Part shown: piece after piece, positions 12,401 through 21,866 of the stretch
Layout: every line of letters starts with the position of its first letter
How positions within the stretch are numbered: position 1 is the stretch's first letter
DNA from: Triglochin maritima
Lineage: Eukaryota; Streptophyta; Magnoliopsida; Alismatales; Juncaginaceae
Assembly: GCA_963682175.1 (NCBI GenBank)
Contig: OY821786.1
Location: forward strand, 36,511,501 to 36,575,500
Direction: 5' to 3'
Length of the DNA stretch: 64,000 nucleotides
The notes under the pieces: model-generated
Seen by the model: the letters and a program-made list of their open reading frames with translations, nothing else
Told to the model about the DNA's origin: nothing
Databases searched by the model: none
Translations under genes and position numbers: made by a program

Positions 12401-12845
12401 CACTATCCCAATTCTCAAGTCTATGCTATCCATTAGTTAGAATTTTAATAACAAAATAACAAAGATCATGAATCGTTTGCCAATGAAACGAGTCGCATCT
12501 TGAGTTTTAACTAGAGTGGGGTTTCGAAAAATGTACAAAATATATTGACATCCTCGAAAAAAAGAGCAAGTGAAGTGAGGACACTATATATACCTGCTCA
12601 TAGATGGCCTGGATAGAGTGGCCCGGGTCGGGATCAACGTACTCTGACTTGTCACCGAAGAAAATCTTGCCGGAATCGGTGTCTAAGGTGGAGAGATAAT
12701 TGAATTCCGACCCATTAACACCGTCGATTTTGGGATTGAGGGCCTTCATCCATCCCACCATGTGGTCGAATGATCGGTTCTCCATCACCAACACGACCAC
12801 CGTCTTGATCGGACCATCGGAGCCACCATTGTCGGAAGTAGCCAT
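9420..12845 (-). pseudogene. NPC: Non-specific phospholipase C (NPC4/NPC3-like), last exon frameshifted
   Basis: On the minus strand the exons are 12594-12845, 11445-11827, 10475-10884, 9895-10065 and 9420-9741, with GT-AG introns. The family hydrolyses phosphatidylcholine and related lipids to diacylglycerol, in phosphate starvation and stress signalling. Hallmarks are present and intact: ENRSFDHM (residue 22), [15 protein letters not shown] (about 155), [13 protein letters not shown] (about 296) and [17 protein letters not shown]. In exon 5 the frame entering from exon 4 reads VSLPDAKKLRSTEARD, then a TGA at 9692-9694 (421 aa). The family C-terminus (LSEFQVELVQLGAALNGD and about 80 further residues to 9420) continues in the next frame. 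One base appears to be missing near 9695-9700. The catalytic domain is complete, so the product could be a tail-truncated enzyme, a pseudogene, or a single-base sequence error. Confidence 0.85.
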
Positions 12846-12941
12846 AGTAGTCGATTGATTGTGGTTTTGATTTTGCTTGGTAATTATTAGTAGAAGTATG
12901 TAATTTTGTTTGTGGGCTTTGTTTCAAACTTTGTTCTCCTG

Positions 12942-12950
12942 TATTTATAG
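12942..12950 (-). promoter_or_regulatory. Putative TATA box of the phospholipase gene
   Basis: CTATAAATA on the minus strand, about 100 bp upstream of the ATG at 12845, is a normal distance for a plant core promoter with a short 5' leader. Confidence 0.5.
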
Positions 12951-13678
12951 TGAACGAAGGTGTGAACCAACTATACCTAGTGTGGTTACTTGTGGATGTC
13001 CTTTCGTGATTTTGCATCCTTACCTTCAACTTTGACATATTTGCGATATTATGTTTACGTCTGATTTTTCTTTGTTTGTTTGTATGTATGAGGATGAAGG
13101 TCAGACATGTGAGTGGAAGGATATTCCTGAATAAACCATTGCATTTTGGAGGAATTAACAACAAAACAAGAAACTCACAATTTCATTGCCTTGGTATGTG
13201 AAGTGATGTGGTGGAGAATGTGAGACTTACAATTTTCTTACGCCACATCTTTTGAAGGATTTGATCACAAGTATTTAACATCAGCGTCATATATATTTGA
13301 GTATTAGATAAGCTAATGTGGAGTGTTAATTTGGCAACATTTTCCTTGTCATCGGCATTTTGTTTGTATCTTTATTTAAAATGATACTGTCAAAATTTTG
13401 TTGACATGTATAATTTTTCATCTGTTTTATATATTTGTATCATTTGTAGACTTTGATTTTATTAGGTATATATGGACAACCTCGTTCTCTCAATATGTAT
13501 ACCACCTTACCATGTAAAATACAATTTGAAAGTATTTGTCCGGAAAGATTTGTAAGTAATAAAAACATCATCTTATCTTGTCTTGATTACATCATCTTTC
13601 TGTCCTAAGATATATACTTTTCTTAACTTGTAGAAATTCAAAAAAACTTATGATTGGTGTTTACTGACCAGGTGTAAT
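12951..13678. other. Intergenic, no gene seen
   Basis: AT-rich sequence upstream of the phospholipase gene. Short frames here show no family resemblance. Confidence 0.6.
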
Positions 13679-13916
13679 TAGGGCTGTGCACGGACCGGTC
13701 CGGTCCGGGTTTCGGTCCGGAGGATTTAGATTTTTCGGGTTCGGTATGGTATGGTCTGGTCCGGTCTGGTTTTTTGTTTTTTTATTTAAAAAATTCGGTT
13801 TTTGACCCGGTCCGATCCGGTCTTCGGTCCGCGAGAATCCGGTCCGGTCCGGTCTTCGGTCCGGACCCCGGATAAAAATCCAGTCCGGTCCGGTCCGGAC
13901 CGGATACTCACCCCTA
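13679..13916. mobile_element. Non-autonomous hAT element 3 (CCGGTCCGG-rich)
   Basis: The ends are TAGGGCTGTGCA and TGAG..CCCCTA (TAGGGGTGAG on the reverse strand), with a perfect 8-bp duplication GGTGTAAT at 13671-13678 and 13917-13924. The 238-bp body is made almost entirely of CCGGTCCGG/CGGTCCG motifs facing both ways. No ORF of its own. Confidence 0.88.
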
Positions 13917-14447
13917 GGTGTAATTATGACTGCGACACAAGTGATTTAATTATGCTATGGATTTTAATTGTACCGAAGATGAGTCTTACAACGTGCTAAT
14001 GTTTTGTTCATTACCCATCGCATTAAAATATTTGTAATAAGTCCATTTTCCCCCCCCCCAAAGGATCGATGTACTAAGTTGATTATCAATGTGATGAATA
14101 AAAATATGGTGCTATGAATTACTCAAATAGAAACCACAAAAAATACCTAGAAATCCTATCTTAGAGTTAATACTCAGTTTTTTAATTATTTTTTAATTGT
14201 TACGAATCGGCAAATTGAAGACACATCCTAACTTACCCGACACGTACAATTTATACCCCATGCAGTCACGCTGATTTAATTATATTACCTTTACTTGAAA
14301 GTTGGAAACAAACCACAACTCCACAAGTATAGTATGATGATTTTCAAATCATATATGTTATTCTACACTCTTCCTAAGACACACAATTCCCATGTCGATA
14401 ATCACATTTAACGGAATAAAACAAATTATTAACGGCAGAGGTGAAAC

Positions 14448-16358
14448 CGTAATATCCTAACCCTTGCTTAATGGTTTAATTGTTCTTAGGTGTTGGTTTT
14501 GAGAGGGTTGAGATGAACGACTGAGATCGATTGTGGGAAAAGTATTTAAGGTTTGGATTCATCTCTCTCACTCACTTTTTCTCTCACGTCTATCTCTCTC
14601 TCTCAAGCTTTTCTCATCCAGCTCGGGGAAGTCGTGGAGGCGAGATCGTCGACGCTTGGAGGAGCTCAGTTGGTTACCTGCGTCGACGTGATCGAATTCG
14701 TGGAGTTCACCGGAGAAGAAGGGCTTTGCGAGGAAGCGCTAGCCGTTGGTTCTTCAATGGCTTCTTCAAGCCTTGAGGTATGTCAAACTTGCTTTTACGC
14801 TCACCTATTATTAGTGTGGGGGTGAGAGCGGTCGATGGTAGGCCGAATGGCTCGTCGGACCTGCACAACAGTTTTTCTGCACTATAACGGTCGACCGGTG
14901 TTTTGGGTTCGGTCGACCGGTTATAGTGTATTTTGGGTGATATCCCTCGCACCAGTCGAACGATACCCTTGGGTGGTCGACCGATTGTGCAATTCGAGCG
15001 AGAGATGGAGGCTATGAGTACTTTCGGTCGGACGGGACCCCTTTGCCGGTCGACCGAAAGTACTATCATAGGTCGGTTTGGGCGTTGACCATCCAAACGG
15101 TCGACCGCCTGGTTGCCTCGTCCGACCAACGACTTAAGTTAACTTATTGACCGTTCGACCGTAAGTGTGGTTTCGGTCGACCGTGTAGTGTGGTTTGTCG
15201 AGGGGTTTTCACTGGTGGTTTTCGGTCGAACGGGGCCCCTTTGATGTTCGACCGGTTGTGCAGTTTGTTTGTTGTGTGTTCTGGCATCGACCATCCAAAC
15301 GGTCGACCGCCAATTGACCTTTGTTTGACCGTTGGGTCGTTATGTTCATTTTTGGTTCGACCGGTCTCTTAGACGGTAGAACTGTTGGTGTGCACTGGAG
15401 ATATCCGGTTGACCGTCGTTTCTTTTGCGGTCGACCGTTTCTGCCTGTTTTCTGTGTTTCGTGGTTTTGTGTGTACGCTTGAAGGTGACTCGTCTCTTCG
15501 CCCCCATTGGGCAACGGCACGGACTGTCGCCCGATAGTGGTGTGTGTGATTGATTGAAGGCGGCTCATCTCTCTGACCCCCTTGGGCAACAGCACGGACT
15601 GTCGGCCTGATATCTTGTGATTGTGTTTCCTTGTTGTTTGATGTGGTGGTTGTTTGACCGTGATTTGGACTGACGGTGCCTTGTGTGCACATGTGTTGGT
15701 AGGGTTGGGGTGAGAGGACCCTGAAGACTCTGTTGTGAAGTCGTGGCTCCGGCGAATGAGGCAAAACCGTGACTCCGACGAATGATGCAAAATCGTGGCC
15801 CCGATAACACTGAGGCAATAGTGTGGGTGTTTGGCCGTGATTTGGACCGGCGGTGCCTTGTGTGCACGTGTGTTGGTAAGGTTGGGGTGAGAGGACCCTT
15901 GAGACCCAGGTTGTTGTATCAGCTACGGCCGGGAGAGATGTCTCAGCAACTTAGTTGATGATGTTGTTGTGGTGGTTATTGTTCATTCCATGTTTCAATT
16001 GTTTGTCTTGTTCATTTATGTGTTAAGGTTTGGCATACAAAGTTTCCTTCTGGAAACTCAGTTATAGTCCATGTTTGCTTTTCAGACCGTGATCGACGTT
16101 AGAGGGTGGTGCCTGCGGAGGAGAGTTATTGGGACCAGATCCTGCTTTTCCTTGTTTTGAGGTTGTTGTGATTACATATGTATATTTTATCTTATAATTT
16201 TTGATGTAATAATCCTTTGTAGTAAATCAGATTTATATATTTGATATATGTGTTGGTGCACCTGGTGTTTCTCTTTGGTAATGTCATCAGTGATCTATTG
16301 TGGTATGTTTGTTATTCTTTAAAAAAATTAAAATTTCCGCTGTTTCGAGGACGTTTAC
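14448..16358 (+). mobile_element. Diverged solo LTR related to the Gypsy LTR
   Basis: The left end GTAATATCC and right end CCGCTGTTTCGAGGACGTTTAC match the ends of the Gypsy LTR at 19855-21816 read on the minus strand (TGTAATAACC and CCGCTGTTTTCGGGTACGTTACA-like). Length is similar (1.9 against 1.96 kb). Shared inner landmarks are a 'tggaaactcag' segment and a 'gtgattacatatgt' segment. No internal region adjoins and no target duplication survives, so it is an old solo LTR in the opposite orientation. It carries the paired CGGTCGACCG array at 14888-15437. Confidence 0.7.
14888..15437. repeat. Paired GTCGAC-palindrome array (solo LTR)
   Basis: Near-palindromic 10-mers centre at about 14892/14914, 14957/14978, 15029/15051, 15086/15102, 15156/15178, 15227/15249, 15288/15304, 15357/15378 and 15410/15432. 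Many are exact CGGTCGACCG. Within-pair spacing is mostly 21-22 bp; pairs recur every 53-72 bp. Confidence 0.85.
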
Positions 16359-17649
16359 TTATATATGGTTGCTAAGTTCCATTTATAGTTACAAATTTTA
16401 TTATCCAATACAATGCATTGATCTATTCTTTCTCGATTTCAGTTATATATAAACTAAACAATAATGCACAACATAAACATGAAACTAGATTATCAACTAT
16501 AAAGAAAAGAAACCATTTCAAAAGTACAAAACTTGTTTATTGATTCTCCACTTTAAAGAATATTACCATTTAACTAAGCTATAATGAAATTAGAACAAAA
16601 ACAAGAAAACCTCAATTACAAATGTTGATTTAGGTTTGGGAGAGGGATTAAGCGCCAAATCCCATTCTTCAACAGCTAATCAAGATTTAGTGGTTGATAT
16701 GAACAAAGCAAGCAAATCGAGGCCCGCAGCAAAAAATTGGAGCCCGATGCTTAAACACCGTCTAATCGATCGGTTAACGAGATCCCAAATCTTCAATTAG
16801 ATGCGTCTTTCAAAATTGAACTTCTCGCCAAAATTTATGATTACAAGTCAATTAAACAAACTCAAATAATGAAATAAGAGTAAGACTATTCAATTGCATG
16901 CTTTTCATGTTTACAAATTGAACCCCTCTAGTTTGTTTCTTCTAACATCCTATTCGTTTGGTGGAACCCTTCTTCATTTTCATCTTAAATAACAAGAACA
17001 TCAACAAAATCACAAATAACCATTTCAACCATAAAAAAGAAAAAGTTATGAATCACATGGTTACTTTTATTTCAATAAATAATCACATGATCTGAAAATT
17101 TATACGAGATGCCACCTTCGTCACCAACTGCTACGTTATTGTTTATATAATTTGACAGAGCCTACTTTTTATGGAACCACTAAAACAATAGTATGTATAA
17201 TTTAAATAAATACACACTTTGGCTACTATAACATAAATTTCACTATTTTAGTCCAATTGCTCAGACTTGGAGGCAGAATTTAATCAAAACATTATCAGAA
17301 GTGGTGGCACAAGGAAGTTTCCTTCAGAAAAAAGACGAAAAATCCAAAATTTGATATTCCAAGACAAAACAACAAAACCTGAGTAGTGGAAGACAAATGT
17401 GCTAAATGCAAGTAAAGGAAAATATTATGGATGGAACACATAACCACTATTTTGTTTTTCATGACTACAACGATGACAAGCATAAATCAAGAAATGATCC
17501 GTCACCAATAACTCCAAGACTCCAATGATAACTATTCGTCGGTGTAATCAATTTTTCTAGTAGTGAAAATTGAAAGTGACAACTTTCTTTTTCGTGTTTG
17601 CGAAATTGGACCATTGTTAGTTACCGTGACTTGAGAGTGATAGTAATCT
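16359..17649. other. Intergenic, no gene seen
   Basis: AT-rich sequence between the solo LTR and the RING-finger gene. I find neither a convincing coding region nor a recognisable element. Confidence 0.6.
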
Positions 17650-18591
17650 TCAAGGAGAAGTGGATGTGCTAACTATGTTGTTTAACCCATACCTATCAAT
17701 TTGTGAAGATGATCCTGCTCCATCATCCGTCGCCAAAGAGTAATCGTCCTCCATTCCCATTTCTAACACATCGGAAATTAAAACTTGACTACCTCGTGCA
17801 CTTGTTGCTTGGATTCTACCCTCTCTAATGTCAATTACAACCTCTCTTCCTCTTATTCTCTGCAATTCAACATTAGCTCTTGTTTGGTCTTTAGTGTCAC
17901 CACTTGCTTCATCTTCGTTCCGATCAATTTCACCAATTGATGTATTGTAATTACCGTCACATATTGGCTCGGTCGCCTCTGTTGGAACCACCACCACATT
18001 GGCCCGACAAAGAGGACAATTGGAGTGAGACTTCAACCAAGTATCAATGCATTGCAAATGGAAAGCATGACCGCACTTTGGGAGCAAACGGAGGTTCTCA
18101 TCCTCCTGAAACTCTGATAAACATACCGAGCAATCCGTCACCAATCCGTTGCCTTTTTTGTACTTCCAAATTGCTATTGACTTTATGACCGTCTCATCAA
18201 GCCCTTCCGACACCGTCACATGCCACGCCTCATGGTGGTGGACCTCCCCTCCGCTACCACCGCCAGAATCATCGTCGGTGACGACATCTCTCCTACCTTG
18301 AAAAGGCAAAGAATTCCCACAATATTTGGAGGCAATCATGTAGTACGAAACAAGAAGAAAGGCGCTCGCGAGAATCGCGATAACAAGAGGCGAGAACACG
18401 GTTCCGGTGGCCTCATGGGAGATATCCAAGGGTGGTGGTGGTGGAGGGAAGGTGATGTAACACCATTGGGGGCAATAGATGCTACAAAATCCTTGTGAGC
18501 AATCCCTGGTTGGTTGGTACGGAACCCAAGATTGTGGTTTGGAGTACAAGGAAGTAGTAGTCATGATATGGTATATTGTGTGCCCAATCAA
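17650..18591 (-). CDS. ATL: RING-H2 finger E3 ubiquitin ligase, ATL family (ATL51/52-like)
   Basis: Intronless frame of 313 codons, as usual for ATLs, which are membrane-anchored E3 ligases that pass ubiquitin from an E2 to target proteins. In order: a conserved N-terminal [17 protein letters not shown] segment and proline run typical of the ATL51/52/54 group, a transmembrane helix (about 65-87), the GLD motif (130-132, [10 protein letters not shown]), and a RING-H2 with C154, C157, C173, H175, H178, C181, C192 and C195. The ATL-specific Pro (171) before the third ligand and the Trp (185) of the E2 contact are present. The tail after residue 200 is acidic and low in motifs. An in-frame second Met at 18564 ([10 protein letters not shown]) fits the family N-terminus better and may be the real start. 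Targets cannot be read from sequence. Confidence 0.93.
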   Translation of the reverse strand: MIGHTIYHIMTTTSLYSKPQSWVPYQPTRDCSQGFCSIYCPQWCYITFPPPPPPLDISHEATGTVFSPLVIAILASAFLLVSYYMIASKYCGNSLPFQGRRDVVTDDDSGGGSGGEVHHHEAWHVTVSEGLDETVIKSIAIWKYKKGNGLVTDCSVCLSEFQEDENLRLLPKCGHAFHLQCIDTWLKSHSNCPLCRANVVVVPTEATEPICDGNYNTSIGEIDRNEDEASGDTKDQTRANVELQRIRGREVVIDIREGRIQATSARGSQVLISDVLEMGMEDDYSLATDDGAGSSSQIDRYGLNNIVSTSTSP

Positions 18592-19033
18592 ACAACCATC
18601 ATTAGCACCACCACTTCATATGGTTGAGGACTTATTGGTTGGGAATTGGGAAAGATGAATGGCATAGGAAATAGTGCTAAAGATGTGAGTTTGTTGAATG
18701 TTGTGTAAGGAATTGTGGAATCTTGGAAGTACTTGAGTTGAAAGCAAAGTGGAATGGAAGATGTCAGGACAGGGTAGAAAAAGAGGTAGAGACTCAATTG
18801 GATTGTCTTTAGTTGATTGCTTTTGTTTTATTTGTGTTTTTTTTTCTTAGGTGGGGTTTGGTTTCTGTTTAGCTCTGACTTGGACTGAGATATGTTAGTT
18901 GGTAATTAGTATTTGATTAAATTCTAATCAAACCACCACCTAACTTGTCTTTAAGCCATTTAGAATAGGTGTCAGATAAAGCAGGTCAAAATTTTCAATG
19001 TCAATGTAAAAACTTGATGCGTAGTGTAACAGA
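18592..19033. other. Upstream region of the RING gene
   Basis: Presumed promoter of the ATL gene. No clear TATA box at a standard distance and no other gene. Confidence 0.5.
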
Positions 19034-19635
19034 TAGGAATGTAAATGGATAGGGTCAAAACCAGTTAACCGTTCTAATCGAACTGACGAGTAGGATTACG
19101 GGTTGTAAAAATCATAACCGTTTAATAAATAAGTGGATAAATATTGTGAAAATCAAAACCATTTAATAAATCAACGGATAAGTTACATGATTTAACCCGT
19201 CCGTTTAACCGCGAAACATAATGAATATATATAATATTTTGTTATATATACTATTTACATATAATTGTTTGTATTATTGTTGTCATTATGTGTGGATGTT
19301 TGATGTTGTTTTATATGAATTTGTGAATGTTTAGATTATGAATTTTTTGAGGTTTTGATTATGATTTTTTGGAGGTTTTGATGTTTTTAACAAGTTTGAC
19401 AAGTTTTTATCCAATTAACCATTTACCCAATTCTTATATCGATTTTAGTATCCATTAAGTTTTAACCATATAACCGCCTAAAACCGTTTAATTAAATTAA
19501 ACGAATATGTTCATGAGTAGAGTTAAAAATAAACGAGTTTCAAATCGAACTGCGAATCGTTTAATTAGGTAGGTAGGGTCATGACCTCGTGGGTAAACCT
19601 TATAACCACTCACGAACCGTTCATTTACAACCATA
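19034..19635. mobile_element. Probable old hAT-like non-autonomous element
   Basis: Imperfect inverted ends TAGGAATGTAAATGG and CATTTACAACCATA enclose 602 bp containing repeated AACCGTTTAAT/ACCGTTTAA motifs, as in the other hAT elements here. The flanks (GTAACAGA and TCAAAGTG) do not form a target duplication, so class and borders are tentative. Confidence 0.4.
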
Positions 19636-19654
19636 TCAAAGTGGTGTACTCAAA

Positions 19655-19849
19655 TAAAGTAGCAAATATCAATAAGAAGTTTAGCCAATTATATATGACA
19701 AAAAAAACCTTAGGTAAAAGATAATCGTCCTCAAAGGCATCAGTTGACTCTGGGTCAGCTCCATTCTAGAATTAAGTTGGGTTGATCAAGTCCAAATGTT
19801 TCAAAAGCAAAGGCCAACTTGCATGATTGATCTTGCCAATCAACCAAGA
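19655..19849. repeat. Left half of a segmental duplication (other copy ~38.26 kb)
   Basis: This sequence and its continuation at 29877-30040 match 38262-38618 through landmarks such as AAAGATAATCGTCCTC, GTTGACTCTGGGTCAGCTCC and GAGCAATGACTGCAAAATT. The retroelement array splits this copy. Confidence 0.85.
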
Positions 19850-20629
19850 CTAACTGTAACGTACCCGAAAACAGCGGAAAATTTAAACAATAATAAAGAC
19901 CGTCAACGGTCAACACTGGGCACGTCACGGGAAATAAACCACATATATATATAAAATATATAAGGTACAGACCCACGTGGAAGTCAACTATACATACTAT
20001 ACCGACTGACTGTGATTACAACAAAAGCTATACAACATGTAATCACCTCAAAAGAAGAAGACAACTACAGGATCCGATCTCGGGGGCACCGTCCTCGGTC
20101 ACCACCTCAAACTCTAACCCTGCTCGCTACCTGAAATGCAAACAACAAACATGCCTGAGTTCCCTGAAGGAACCCCGTATACCAAACCTCCTAAAATATA
20201 AAAAGGAATTAAAGACAATGCAATGCTATGCACATGATCATCCGCCTCGGGCCCACAATAATGCCCTCACCGCCTCCGCGGCACTGAACCACTCCTGTCA
20301 CTAGGGTCAAGTCAGTCCACCGCTGCCTCACAAGGGTCAGTCGACACCACTGCTCCCCAAAAAGTGCAGGAAGGAACCCCCGGTACACGCCGCACCCAAG
20401 GAGCGAGTCAGCCCGCCGAATACACAACTCGGGTCAGACGACAGCCACTGCTCCCCCAAGAGTCGTCTAACGCGCACCCTGCCGGAACATCCTCGGCCTA
20501 CCGCTAAACCCTCGCAAACTGCCCAAGGTTTACGGTACACATCCCTCACACCCCGCTCGGTAAGAGAGGAAAAAGGTACAACAATAATACGCCTTCGTCG
20601 AAGGTGAAATCCGTAGCTCTCAAAGCCGG

Positions 20630-21347
20630 TAATCGACCGTCGCTTCGGAGCCGGTAGTCGACCTGACATCGACGGATCGCGTGTGGATAAATCCACCAAC
20701 CTGCGGTAGATCGGTCGACCGCTACAAGCACACCGGTCGACCGGTCCCCCACACAGTACACAGTACTGTACAAACAAATCTACCGGTCGAACCACGCCAA
20801 CCGAATTACCGACCAATCGGTCGAACAAAAGTCATCTAGCGGTCGACCGTTTGGAAGGTCTACGCTATACAATTTTATATAATATATATATCCGACCGGT
20901 CGAACCAAGGGGCCGTTCGACCGATAACAGGACTTTCAATATTTTGCCCAAGTCTCGTTCGGTCGACCGGAACTGAAATACAGTTCGACCGAAACAACAC
21001 AAGCACTCTACCGCTTAATTAAATGCTCAGTCGGTCGACCGAGAGTTAAAGAGCGGTCGACCGTTTTGATGGTCAAAGTTCCCAACCGACTTAGCATCGA
21101 ATGGATCGGTCGAACAAGGTAAAGGACGTTCGACCGTTTAATAAGTCAAAATCCCCAACCGACCCATTCTCATCGTTATTCGGTCGACCGGCTAAGTGGT
21201 CCCGTTCGACCGATAACAGTATATCCCCTTTTTCCCGCACAAATCTGGCATAACGGTCGACCGTCTAACGACATCGTTCGACCGTTCGCGGGTAAACAGC
21301 AATATAATAATAGGATCGGTCGACTGCCCACAGGCACCGGTCGACCG
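20630..21347. repeat. Paired GTCGAC-palindrome array (3' LTR)
   Basis: 10-mers of the CGGTCGACCG family centre at about 20634/20659, 20716/20738, 20788, 20822/20844, 20901/20918, 20964/20986, 21036/21058, 21111/21131, 21185/21207, 21258/21279 and 21321/21342. Most pairs are 20-22 bp apart and the last six recur every 63-75 bp. The 5' LTR carries the same array, offset by 6578 bp. Confidence 0.9.
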
Positions 21348-21626
21348 ATCGTCGTCTTCAACCTCTGAATTGGTTGAATTCCGACGGGGAATTCGACACC
21401 AACGTCGATCCCCAACACTCACAAGGCTTATGTGAGTTATATTGAAGATTTGGCATACCTTTTTGACGGTTGAAGAAGCCTCCCGAGCTTTGTCAACTTC
21501 TTCTCTTCTCTTTCCTTTCTTCTTCTTCTTCTTCTTCTCTCCTCCTTCTTCTTCTCCGAATATCTCCCTCACTCTCTGTTGATCAGCAAATGATGAAGAA
21601 AACGTTTTCAGCTAATCCTCACATCC

Positions 21627-21635
21627 CTATTTATA
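21627..21635 (-). promoter_or_regulatory. TATA box in the 3' LTR
   Basis: TATAAATAG on the minus strand, about 55 bp before the leader-frame ATG at 21572. The same box lies at 28205-28213 in the full 5' LTR and at 29687-29695 in the partial outer LTR. Confidence 0.65.
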
Positions 21636-21816
21636 CTAAAACCTAATCTTATCTCACCTCCCCATCCTCCAATCACCATCCACCTACAACCTTTCCAATA
21701 ATAACCAGCCAACACTCTCTCTCACCTCTCAACACCTCATGCTCTCCATGCAGGATTAATTAGGGTTAATTAGATTTAGGTTTAGTTAATTAAGATGTTT
21801 AGTTTAGGTTATTACA

Positions 21817-21831
21817 ATCTACCCTCCTTAA
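21817..21831 (-). other. Polypurine tract
   Basis: TTAAGGAGGGTAGAT on the minus strand abuts the 3' LTR start TGTAATAACC: the usual primer site for plus-strand DNA synthesis. Confidence 0.85.
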
Positions 21832-21866
21832 AAGAATTTCGTCCGCGAAATTCGAAGCAAACAGAC

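Larger units (their letters stand above)
19855..21816 (-). repeat. 3' LTR of the Gypsy element
   Basis: Minus-strand LTR running TGTAATAACC to CGTTACA (5'-TG..CA-3'), 1962 bp. It holds a TATA box, a lysine-rich leader frame (21192-21572) and the paired palindrome array (20630-21347). A polypurine tract lies directly upstream. Confidence 0.93.

Noticed and set aside
14531..15867. Several frames over the solo LTR
   Set aside because: GC-rich LTR sequence with GGTCGACCG motifs; no conserved protein motif in any frame.
20209..20828. Frames of 72-163 codons inside the Gypsy LTR
   Set aside because: They overlap one another in different frames across the palindrome-rich part of the LTR and are duplicated simply because the LTR is.
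20630..21347. CRISPR-like array
   Set aside because: Repeats are only about 10 bp and palindromic, with irregular spacers, and this is plant nuclear DNA within an LTR.
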